DNA of 49,718 nucleotides from a virus, in the IMG/VR virus record IMGVR_UViG_3300042691_013934, positions 1 to 49,718 of that record; one strand, written 5' to 3'. A program made the translations under genes and the position numbers. How positions within the stretch are numbered: the first letter of the stretch is position 1; each line of letters opens with the position of its first letter. The notes under the pieces were generated by a model, which was not told where the DNA came from, did not search any database, and worked only from the letters and a program-made list of their open reading frames with translations. This document shows positions 12,202 to 21,200 of the stretch, one piece after another.

Positions 12202-13263
12202 CTACTGACTCACTACAAAAATTCTGAGGAACGCCTCTGCCGCGTGATGAAATGCGGTTCCGATCGCAAGGGCTTCGCTCTCCTCACCAACCCGCTCGGT
12301 CGGTGACTCGTACTTGAGGTAATGGTAACGCGAACATTTCCTGAGCGCGGACAGCCGCGAATTGGTGAGTAATTCAAGGTCACCGGACTTTTCCATCACT
12401 AGCTCTGCATGCGCCTTTGATTTTGCGCGATAACGGATCCCGTCAACGTCCGCACGTTTGGCACACAGGTCGAAAAACTCACACGTTCCAAACTGCGTGC
12501 AGGCGCTCGGATTGCGCGGCCAGATGTTCTGACGGCGATAGTGCAATATCTGCTGGCTGAAAGCCCACGCATCGCTCATGTACTCCAGCAACTCAGTGTC
12601 CGAGCGCGGGATTTCTTTCTGGACGTAGTACGCGCCCGAGTCGTTGATCACCGCATCGAAGACGCGGGATGCTAGTTCTTCCGGCGTTTCTTCTCGGGCG
12701 TCCACAACGTAGCCAAGATCCGCGTCGGCTGTCTGACGCCACTTCTTGCCATCCTTCGTCATCATGCGATTGCCGTAAGTATCGCGCACCACCTTGAGCC
12801 CGTTCTCGTCCAAAATCGGAATAGAGGTTCCCCTGTGTGCTGGCTTTTTGACAACGTCGTAAACCACCGTGCGTGCATCGATGCCGCGCTGACGCAATGA
12901 GAGCAGATATTTGCTGATCTGTGTGTCCATCACGAGCCGCGCCCAATAGTCGCTTTCCGGCTCTATGCTGTCACTGGTCGTCTTATGTTCCAGCACCTTG
13001 TACGCACCGGAGGTTTTGCACCGCAGTACGCCATCGATCTTGCCAGCTTCGACAAACGTCTTACTGGCCGCTTCGGTCTCGGGATTGAGCAGCGGAAACG
13101 CAAACTCACTCTCGACCTCGATGACATCGTGCGCTTCCAGTACTGGCCGGATGTTTATGCACCAGCCACGGTACAAACCGTAAGCGCGTGCTGTTACTGT
13201 CGTGAGCGGGTACTTGAACGTAGCAAGACCCGCCTGAACTGCTTGATCAATTAATTCATTCAT
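12202..13263 (-). CDS. RecB/Cas4-like PD-(D/E)XK nuclease with permuted motif order
   Basis: The 353-residue protein contains GKIDGVL (D77), VLEHKTTS (E92, K94) and TQISKYL (Q about 115), the catalytic motifs of RecB-family nucleases, and a cysteine cluster CTQFGTCEFFDLC near residues 253-265. Unusually the motif normally at the N-terminus (SRLSALRKC...GTAFHHAAEAFL) occupies the last 45 residues, with GTAFHH at about 336. The N-terminus begins where the region after that motif would normally be, so the fold appears circularly permuted. The frame cannot extend upstream because a small gene ends at 13294. Role: probable exonuclease feeding the Sak4-like annealing protein. Confidence 0.78.
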   Translation of the reverse strand: MNELIDQAVQAGLATFKYPLTTVTARAYGLYRGWCINIRPVLEAHDVIEVESEFAFPLLNPETEAASKTFVEAGKIDGVLRCKTSGAYKVLEHKTTSDSIEPESDYWARLVMDTQISKYLLSLRQRGIDARTVVYDVVKKPAHRGTSIPILDENGLKVVRDTYGNRMMTKDGKKWRQTADADLGYVVDAREETPEELASRVFDAVINDSGAYYVQKEIPRSDTELLEYMSDAWAFSQQILHYRRQNIWPRNPSACTQFGTCEFFDLCAKRADVDGIRYRAKSKAHAELVMEKSGDLELLTNSRLSALRKCSRYHYLKYESPTERVGEESEALAIGTAFHHAAEAFLRIFVVSQ

Positions 13264-13293
13264 TGAGCCACCATCAAAGCGAAGCAGCTTTGG

Positions 13294-13434
13294 TTAAGCA
13301 ACTGTTTTTTCAACAATCGCTTTGTCGTTGTCCTTCTTGGATTTAGGTCTGCCGCCTTTTGCGCCATTGAGCTTTGCAGCCCGATGTTTGGCCGCGCTTT
13401 TGACTGAGCCGCCCTTTTTTCCGATGTCTGACAT
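13294..13434 (-). CDS. Small basic KGG-type protein
   Basis: An uninterrupted 46-residue frame from ATG 13434 to TAA 13294 reads MSDIGKKGGSVKSAAKHRAA, then KLNGAKGGRPKSKKD and a short acidic end. The KKGGSxxSxAKxxAAxxNGxKGGRPK pattern is a common small phage and plasmid protein of unknown function. Its leader is CATACATCGATAC, like others here. A six-pair hairpin (CAAAGC/GCTTTG) sits between its stop and the nuclease start. Confidence 0.7.
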   Translation of the reverse strand: MSDIGKKGGSVKSAAKHRAAKLNGAKGGRPKSKKDNDKAIVEKTVA

Positions 13435-13457
13435 GTATCGATGTATGTCCATATGGA

Positions 13458-13637
13458 TCAATTGTATGTGTATGTGGTTTTACCGCGTTTTGAAGATTTC
13501 AGTTTTCCACTGAATTCGGATGCGTCGAACTTTGGAAAGTTCTTGGCAAACTTAAGTTTATCCACCGGACGCGGACGGCTTCCTTTGCCAGCCGCGTTTC
13601 GAGGATAGGTTTTGAAAAGGTTCTCTGACTGACTCAT
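13458..13637 (-). CDS. Small basic hypothetical protein
   Basis: The ATG at 13637 shares ATGA with the preceding stop, giving 59 residues rich in lysine and arginine (RNAAGKGSRPRPVDKLKFAK). The ATG at 13649 is possible but overlaps more. The string of small basic genes in this stretch could be nucleic acid binding or host-takeover proteins; nothing more can be said. Confidence 0.5.
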   Translation of the reverse strand: MSQSENLFKTYPRNAAGKGSRPRPVDKLKFAKNFPKFDASEFSGKLKSSKRGKTTYTYN

Positions 13638-13780
13638 TTGCAGCAGCACTTTGCCTTTGAGAGGCCGCCCAGCTTTGCAATCGCTTTTTTCCGAGTCGCA
13701 GGATGTAGCTTCTCGCGAAGCATTTGCTGCGTCTCAGTGATTGCAACCTGACGTTTAAGCTGTGGGTTCTTGTTTTTCAT
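13634..13780 (-). CDS. Very small basic protein with C-terminal cysteines
   Basis: The 48-residue frame from ATG 13780 reads MKNKNPQLKRQVAITETQQM and ends GGLSKAKCCCK, with three adjacent cysteines. It overlaps the preceding gene by 26 bases and shares ATGA with the next. It is helical and basic; function unknown. Confidence 0.5.
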   Translation of the reverse strand: MKNKNPQLKRQVAITETQQMLREKLHPATRKKAIAKLGGLSKAKCCCK

Positions 13781-13994
13781 CTGTTGGTGCGTTGTCGCGA
13801 ATGAGTATGCGTTCCAGCAGGCCGCACGCAACCATCAAACGGAAGCTGAACAGCTTGCTCTGATGAATGATGTCTGCAAAAACGTCGTCCCTTTTAATTG
13901 TTGAAATGTCAACGCCGTCAATGACTTGCGCCACAGGATCTACTTCTGGAGCTGTTGTTTTTGTCTCGGTATTTGTGTGATCGATTTCGCTCAT
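13755..13994 (-). CDS. Small hypothetical protein
   Basis: This 79-residue product has an acidic N-terminus, a VIDGVDISTIKRDDVF segment and a hydrophobic helix (FSFRLMVACGLLERILI) that could be membrane-associated or core-forming. Start and stop overlap neighbouring genes by four and 26 bases. No family recognised. Confidence 0.55.
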   Translation of the reverse strand: MSEIDHTNTETKTTAPEVDPVAQVIDGVDISTIKRDDVFADIIHQSKLFSFRLMVACGLLERILIRDNAPTDEKQEPTA

Positions 13995-14200
13995 TTCTTG
14001 GATTTCTTGGATGGTTTAACTTTCGGCATCTTTGCCGACTTCATAACTGAAGACTTTGATTTCATGCGCTTCTTATCCTTGGCCATCTCGGCCTCATTGA
14101 AGGCTTCCAGTGGCATGCGCTTAGGGCCGCCAGTGCCTAGACTGGTGCGGATCTCGGGCGTAGTAAATTTGAGTGATGCGGACGACGATTGCGATTTCAT
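13991..14200 (-). CDS. Small lysine-rich protein
   Basis: The 69-residue protein begins MKSQSSSASLKFTTPEIRTS, has GTGGPKRMPLEAFNEAEMAK in the middle and a strongly basic tail (MKSKSSVMKSAKMPKVKPS). The tail suggests nucleic acid binding. It overlaps genes on both sides by four bases, evidence of coupled translation. Function unknown. Confidence 0.55.
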   Translation of the reverse strand: MKSQSSSASLKFTTPEIRTSLGTGGPKRMPLEAFNEAEMAKDKKRMKSKSSVMKSAKMPKVKPSKKSKK

Positions 14201-14433
14201 TTTTCTCTCTCTTGCATGACCGCATCGACAATCAACGCGGCGGATTTAACTAAAGTTTCAGCGTCTTCGCTGGTCAAAGACCAGCTATCGAGCGATTGGC
14301 AAAGACCAGCGATGGTGCCCTGCATGAAAAAGTCTCGGATGCCCATGCCAGTGTTGCCGCGAATTGGCGGGTTGTGAAGGTCGCCTGCGTATGGGTGAAC
14401 CGGAAAAGCCGGATGGTTAATTGTGCGCCGCAT
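14197..14433 (-). CDS. Small phage protein with RDFF-type motif
   Basis: The 78-residue product contains GMGIRDFFMQGTIAGL, a helical middle and IVDAVMQEREK at the end. This matches a very common small phage protein in which GmtlRDyFA is followed, about 40 residues later, by a YxxADaML-type helix; its function is unknown. No Shine-Dalgarno sequence is clear. It starts after a gap of 50 bases from the thiol-oxidase-like gene. Confidence 0.7.
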   Translation of the reverse strand: MRRTINHPAFPVHPYAGDLHNPPIRGNTGMGIRDFFMQGTIAGLCQSLDSWSLTSEDAETLVKSAALIVDAVMQEREK

Positions 14434-14483
14434 AAATTTATGGATCGCGAAATAATAGGCGCAACAGCAACGCTGGTCAACAG

Positions 14484-15056
14484 CTAGAAGAGGCGGCTGC
14501 TCCAGAGGCGTCTGGCGTCCTCGGGCGCGATCACCGGACGCCCAATGCGCTCGTTTACTGCATTGTGAAATTTTACTGACCAGTCAAAAAGCGCCAAGTA
14601 GTCAGGCGGGTTTACATTCAGCCACGCATCTGCATGCTCCTTGCAAGGACAGCCATCAAACGGGATGTCCTCGTACCAAGCGACAAACCAATTGTGCGTT
14701 GCACGGGGCTTCCTGTCGTTCCGCAACGCAAACATGTGCAGCTCTGCCCAAAACCTCGATCCATCGCGAACAATGTCTGGCATGGGCGGATGAGCGCCGG
14801 AGACCTCTTTGCCAGCGTTCTCCACCCACTTTTTGTAGGCGCTCAAATCCAGCTTTAATGCATCGGCCAGCTCGCTGGTGACCTTCTCGGTAGCCTCACA
14901 GGATAAAGCCTCAAGGATGCCCTGCAACCCAAGCAGGCGCTCAAATCCCACTTGGCCACCCCAGTCGGGCACCTTGACCTTCAATGCACCGTCTGGCAGC
15001 CACTCCCACGCGGGTGATGCGTTACATGGATCGACCGCTTTAATCTCGATCCTCAT
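14484..15056 (-). CDS. Erv1/Alr-like thiol oxidase
   Basis: The 190-residue product (ATG 15056) has a C-terminal half with FWAELHMFALRND, GCPCKEHADAWL and FHNAVNERIGRP. The W..LH, cysteine motif followed by H, and HNxVN (H164-N168) match the FAD-binding Erv1/ALR sulfhydryl oxidase fold, which forms disulfides by passing electrons to oxygen. The active cysteines are C136-P-C138 rather than the usual C-x2-C. The N-terminal 80 residues are not part of that family and are unassigned. It follows the polyvalent protein and a 55-residue gene. Virion or early host-cell disulfide formation is a guess. Confidence 0.72.
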   Translation of the reverse strand: MRIEIKAVDPCNASPAWEWLPDGALKVKVPDWGGQVGFERLLGLQGILEALSCEATEKVTSELADALKLDLSAYKKWVENAGKEVSGAHPPMPDIVRDGSRFWAELHMFALRNDRKPRATHNWFVAWYEDIPFDGCPCKEHADAWLNVNPPDYLALFDWSVKFHNAVNERIGRPVIAPEDARRLWSSRLF

Positions 15057-15207
15057 CAGAAAACAAATCGTTGATGTTCTCTGCAAACAGGAATGCCTCT
15101 TCCAAGTCTGGATCAACAGGCTCTTGGTGGATCGGCAGACTTTTCATCGCCTCAACATACGCCTGAGCGTCTTGGATAAGACTAGAATTCTTCGTCGTCT
15201 TCTTCAT
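15040..15207 (-). CDS. Small acidic protein overlapping two genes
   Basis: A 55-residue frame runs from ATG 15207 to TAA 15040: MKKTTKNSSLIQDAQAYVEA, then LPIHQEPVDPDLEEAF and an acidic end. It overlaps the last 26 bases of the polyvalent gene and the first 17 of the thiol-oxidase-like gene, filling an otherwise empty gap of 125 bases. Coding is supported by fit and composition only. Confidence 0.5.
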   Translation of the reverse strand: MKKTTKNSSLIQDAQAYVEAMKSLPIHQEPVDPDLEEAFLFAENINDLFSDEDRD

Positions 15208-18200
15208 AGGTTTCTTCAGCCTCCTTCAATTCTGTTTTTTCTTTTGCAAACATCTCCATTGCCTCCTTGAAAGTGAGAGGCTTTTTACCTTTCGGAAAAA
15301 ACTTATGGAAGATCTCATCAAAGGAAGATTTCTCTGCACCTTCATTTTTTGTCCAGCCTTGTTTTTCCCAGTTGTCCTTTTCAGCAAACCACAGAACGGC
15401 CTGCAAGTCATCTGGGTTCATCTTTAGCTTTTTGGCCATCCTTTCCATGATGACTTGGCCCAAGGCAAAGTCTTGATTGGTCACGCCAGTTTCAGACTTC
15501 GGTTGAATCCTCCAAGGTTTGCCGCTTCTCTCGTACAGCATTTGACGCAGGAAACGCGCAGCCCAGACATCAATCGTGGCCTGCACGGTGCGGCCAGATA
15601 GGTTTCCTGCAAAGTTCGGAGTCTTTGGTGCCTTCCTGTTGTCTATCCATGTCCCTGCAATGACCTTCATCACCGCCATGCTGTTCGCATTAAATTTTTT
15701 ACCGTTCGATCTAAGCGGCATAATGTCGCCGCCAAAAACAGCAATCTTCAACCGCTGCTTTTTAGTTCTGGAATCCTCTGGAACACTGATCAACTCCTTC
15801 AGCTTTGAGATCTCAGTTTTCGCCTGCTTCTGCTTTTTGCCGCTTAATTTTTTGGCATCAACTTCAAGCTGTTTGATTTTGTCTTCAATTTTTTCAACGT
15901 ACCTTTCCTTTTTGATCAGGCTGTTTAGGTCGGCCTTCTCTTCTGCCGCCATCATTTCGAGATATGATTTGCGATTAGAGTCGTATCTTCCAGAAAGAAT
16001 GCCTTCCAAAGCGTCCATCGCTTGTAGGAAGTTTTCATTCACCGGAGTCTTTGCAGAGGTTGCTCCGAGCAACTGTGAAAGTATCTCTCGTTTTTCAACG
16101 CCAAGTGCGTTCAAAAGGTTTTCACGCATGCGAGAATACCATCCCATGCCTGCTGCAATTTCTGGATTTTCAAGGTATTTCGCAGTCTTCTCTACAGCGC
16201 GATTTACAACAGCATCAATTGCGCCGGACAGAATTGCATCCTCAATCATTTTTTGAGCCTTCTTCGGAACATCGTAGGCCAAGCTGTCCCATTCTGGCAG
16301 TGTTGCATCCTCAACAACTCCACCAGAGAACTTCGTTATTTCTGGAGAGTTTAGCAGCTTGTATCCTTCTTCGATGATTTTTGGATCGCCGTTTTTGTCG
16401 AACTTCAGCTTGCCCTTTTCTTTTTCTTGAAGAACAGGAAGGCTTACAAGGTCTCCAGCATCGATCTTTTCTGCTTTTCGTATTTTTTCCTGCAATTTCT
16501 CTGCTGGCGACTTTTTCTTTTTTTCAGCCATGAACTGAACATCAAGCTGAACATCTTCAAGAGCGCCACGTTTAGGTTTAGTTGCAAGCAACGGTTCGTC
16601 TTCGGAAACGCCTTCCTGCCATGTCCATTCAGGCATCAATCCTGTTTTCTGATCCGCAAAAACAGTCTCCTCCACAGATGCTGTTTTGTTTTTCTCAGCA
16701 TGCGGGCCAAAGTTCAACCAACTGTTTTGGCCGCGAGTTTCGGATGTCATTGCGCCAACGGCTGGCCCAGTGAACAAGCGAACGTGTGCTTGCCATGCGT
16801 TTTCTTCGCCGTCTGCTCGGAACCCAGCCCCTTCAATTCCATGACCAAATGCATCATGTACTGCTCTGAATATGTCATTCCAAGTCACGCGCTTTAAAGG
16901 GCCGTCAGGTTTTCCAAACGGCCACTTTAATCCGCTATCCCCAATCAATGGGTTTTGAGAAACATCTAGATCTGTGTCGCCACTGCCAAACCCAGCTTCA
17001 GTTGGGAAAACAGCCATTCTTTCGTTTTCACGCAAATCAAGCATGGCCTTCCACGGCTTTGCTTCATATGGATCATTTGCTGGATCAATGAAGTAAAACT
17101 CATAGCCACTGTCTACGAGTGCATCGTATTGGTCTTTAGTCTGCCTTACAAGATCCTCATACGCCTCTTTTACAGCAGGGTTTTGAGGGTCATGTGGCAT
17201 TGCCGCATACGCTTCTGCAATGCGTTCGGCTCGCTTTTTGTCAACCTTTACATACTCGGCCTGTTTGCGGATTGGGATTCCTCTGTCTTCGGCGTACTGG
17301 TCTGCGATTCTGCTGATTTTTTCAATAGGCCCGCTGCGGCCATATACATTCGGTGCGCCCGCAAGCGCCGAATAGCCTCTAACCGTTCTTGGCCCTCTTC
17401 CGTCTCCGGCTGATTCGGATCGTATCCCAAAATCTTTATCTCTTCTTCTGGTGTCATTGATGTTTGTTTGTTGAGGTTGGTTTGGACTGAATTGAATGCT
17501 TTCAATGTTTGATGCAACTCGTCCGCTTACAGGAACTGATTTTGGCTCAGGAAGTTTTTCGATGTTGCTCAGTGGGTAGCCAAACTTAGACTGCCCTGTC
17601 TTGATGTCGTACTTAGAGCCTTCTGAAACGCGATGCAACCCTTCATTGGCGCGGAACTCTTCTGGAGTCCTGTACTCGACAGGCTCGCCAACGTCCGCAA
17701 ACCCGCGCAGCATTGCTGGGCCTACTCCGGTCGAGATTAAACCGACGCGCTTGCCCACATACGGTTTCAGCGACCGATTTTGATCGCGTGTTTCAACCGT
17801 CTTTTCACCGCTCAGAATCTGGCCTGTGAAGTCTTGTCCCTTGTCGTTGATGTTGATGCCGCGAGTCGGGCGATCCGGCATGAACAACGCCTGTCCCGCT
17901 TCAACGCCGGAACGCATCTCGGGCGTGATGTTAACGCTCCAAATTGGAATGGTTTTTGGTGTTTTTAAAAACTTTTCGTACTGTGCGTATCGAGCGTCAA
18001 TTGTTGCATCATCCAAAGATGCATCAACTTCTTGCCCATAATTTTTTAAATGCCAACTTTCCCAAGAGGTTAAGTTGAGGTCGCCAGATTCAATATTACT
18101 CTTCTCAACTTTCCCTCCCCATTGCTTGACGTACTTACCAAGTTCTTTTGGTAAAATGTTGTCGTAGAAGCCCTCCATGCCTTTTCCGCCAATATTTAGA

Positions 18201-21200
18201 TCTTTTCCAGACAATTCGTGATTGCCCGCTCCATTGAGCGTTTCTGGTTGCAGCAAATTAACGGCTAAATCTTTGCCGAGGTACTCGGACAGTTTTTCTT
18301 CAGAAACATCTTTTTGTTCAAAAACACGCTGTCCATTTTTTGTGGCTACCAGCCTTTTGTTGACAGGATCATAGTTAATAACATCTACCTGTTTGCTTAA
18401 CCTATATCGATCAACCTGCGATTTTCCGTCAGTCCATCCAATCCATTCCTTTCCAGTTGCAACAGCTTTTGCCAGCGCACGCTTAAACAATTGAAGCGAC
18501 CAATCTTTGCGGAATGGAGCGTCTGCAATGCCGCTTCGATACGAAACTTTTTTGCCTGATTTGTGAGCTTCAATATCTTCTTTTACTCCATCGATTGCTG
18601 CATTAATTTCGTAATTATCGTCCGCATAATTTTCCTGAATGCTTTTTAATAAGTCTGCTCTTTCTTTTTGCGCCTCAGTAAGAAAATCAGGCGGCATAGA
18701 TCGAAGCTCTTTTCCGGCTTTTGTGTATTGATCAAAAAGACGATCCCTTTCTTTGATTAAGCCAGCAAGATCTTGCTCCATTTTTGGCAAAAACTCTTCA
18801 ACAGGCACAGGTTCTTTGTATCCGATAGGTTGATTATTTTTGTCTTTTTTCCTAGCATCCGAATGCAAGTCACTCTGCAATTCTTCAATCAGCAATCCAG
18901 TTCCATGTTCTGCTGTTCGCATGTGTGCAACATAGTTTGGAACATTAGAAAAGTGGCGCGAAGTGTATTTAACGCTAGGCATGCGAAGTACAGTTTCTTC
19001 GTAGTTTTTGCCGTTTGGAAGCGTGTACATCCCAGAATACTGTGTTGGATCTTGGCCTTTTATTTCCCGCAAAGAAACCATCGATTCAGCGTCTAACTGA
19101 ATAAACTCATCAATGGCGTCCTGTACCGCTTCTTCGGATTCGTAGCTTAGTTCAAATCTGTGGTAACTACCATCATCGAGCCTAGATCTGTCAACTATTT
19201 TATCAGTTGCAGAATCAGTGATTTGCCATTCGCCTGTTTCGCTCATTGTTGGGTAAAGATCTGAATCTTCTTTAAGAGTCGAATACAGATTTCTTATCCC
19301 ATCCTCCATTGCTTTTCTGGCATCCTCGTATGTGTCGAAGGTTTCAGTCTCGCGATCATACCTTACCTCAAATTTTGAAACATTTTCATTTTGCCGCATT
19401 GTTTGCGTTTCAAATTTTGCAGCGTAACTGTCGCGCAAGAATTGAGCTATGTCCTCTTTGGTGACAAATCCCTTTTCTGCCTGCGTTGCATCAATGAACT
19501 GATTGATTCCGCTCCACTTCAACTCCTCCGGCTTCACGCCTGATCCTTTCTGTGGATCGAGAATGCCTTTCAACTGCGCGGCAGATGCACGGTTGGGCAT
19601 TTTGTTCAACAAAACGCGCCCAGCCTGCGAGTAGAGGCCGTCCTCGATCATGGTTGGATCGGTCGTTCCTTCGGGCCGGAAACGCACGCCTTCATTGGTT
19701 GGCGGAACGTAGATAGCATTTGTTGCGTTCGGATTGCTCGACAGGATTGTCGTTCCTCGCGCTTCTGGCCGCTCTTCTGCGGCAGTGTTTACGTCCCTGA
19801 TACCCTCAACGCCTTCGACGCCCTCTGCACCTTCTGGCATGAAGTTTATTTTGGCCAATCCGTAATCGATCCGGTACTTCTCCGTCGTTGGAGAATCCAG
19901 CGGAACTTCTTCCATTGCGTCCAAGCGGTACGAGCGGAAGATTGTGTTCGGATCAGACTGCTTTGCGCGTTTCCTTTGCGCTGAAGTAAACTTTTTGCGA
20001 GGCAGTTCTGACCGTTCAGGGTTGTACTCTTCCGAGGATACTCCAATCAGATCGTTAAAGACATTCTTCTTTGCAATCGCGATTTCTTGGTTGGCATCGA
20101 GTTCGCTTTGACCTGGCCGTGGCCGCCTGTTGCCGTCGGCGTCTTCCCAAATGGGTTCCCAGTTTCTAAGGTACTTTTGAAAGTCGGATTTGAACGCCTC
20201 CATGTTGCCGTTCCACGGGGCAAACTTCCCTGGCATGTGCTGCTCCCACAATTTCAACTTCCGGTTCAAGCCGGAAACCGAAAATGTGTTTGCTAAAAAG
20301 TGACCGTCTTTTGAAAACGTCACAGAAACAGGCGTAAAGTCACGCATTTCTCGTCTAAATGGCGTGTATCCACCCCTGTCGTTTAGGCGTGCCGAGTAAA
20401 TGACGTTTAGGCGGCTGCCATCGTCCTTGGCGATGGCGTCCATGACCTTAAACAGTTTTTCTTTAGTGGTGAGCGAAACCATCGACTCTGGAAGCGCCAT
20501 AATAGCCGCTCGTTGTTTTTGCGTAAGTTTTCCACGCAATGACATGCCGGAAGCTGTAAACGGTTTTACTTCGCCAGGTGTGCCGTCTGCCGCTCCCACG
20601 ATAGCAGCCCGTATTGCCTCATCCCGCGCTGCAATGTAATCGCGTGTCTCACTGTTTGATTTTTCGATTGGCTTTCCATCTTTACCGTATGCAATTTCGC
20701 GCTCAACCCTGACAGTGGCCCCGTCAGGAATGTTCATGCCTTCAGCTTCCGGTGGCAGAGGCCCGTATCCGCGTTTGCGTGTTGCTTTAACCTCTCCAAG
20801 CTCGTCTGCATTGTAATCCCACTGTCCCTCAAACACGTTTGGAGTCGTGATTGGACGCTTGCCAATCACTGTTCCGTCGGCATCGATAACAACCAGCGAT
20901 GGCGTCGTAACAAACTTGCCGCTGTCGGAATGAACTTTTTGAAGAAGATCCCTTGATGCAAGTATATCTTTTTTAGTGATAACTGGCTCTGGGTTTGGAT
21001 TCTCGGGATCTACATCCTCAAATAGACCATTGTGTTTTTCGATAAGGCGGTTTGCCTCACGCACCATGTTTCTGACCTCTGGACTGAAAACAGCGCCAGT
21101 CGTCTGAGCTTGAAATGGGTCAACCCCAATTGTATTGAGCGCACGCAACACGTTTTTAAGTTTAGCGTTTGTCGCTTTTGCTTCAGCCCATTTCAAAGCG

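Noticed and set aside
15040-15080. Hammerhead core-like CTGATGAGG at the start of the thiol-oxidase-like gene
   Set aside because: No GAAA segment with a matching stem II or GUC triplet is within reach, and the bases are coding in two overlapping genes.
17248-17517. A protein-like alternative frame inside the polyvalent gene (69-residue form starting MTPEEEIKILGYDPNQ)
   Set aside because: It reads like a real helical protein, but the main frame there runs into a conserved domain, no ribosome-binding site precedes the ATG, and no gap exists. Treated as a chance frame unless relatives keep it open.
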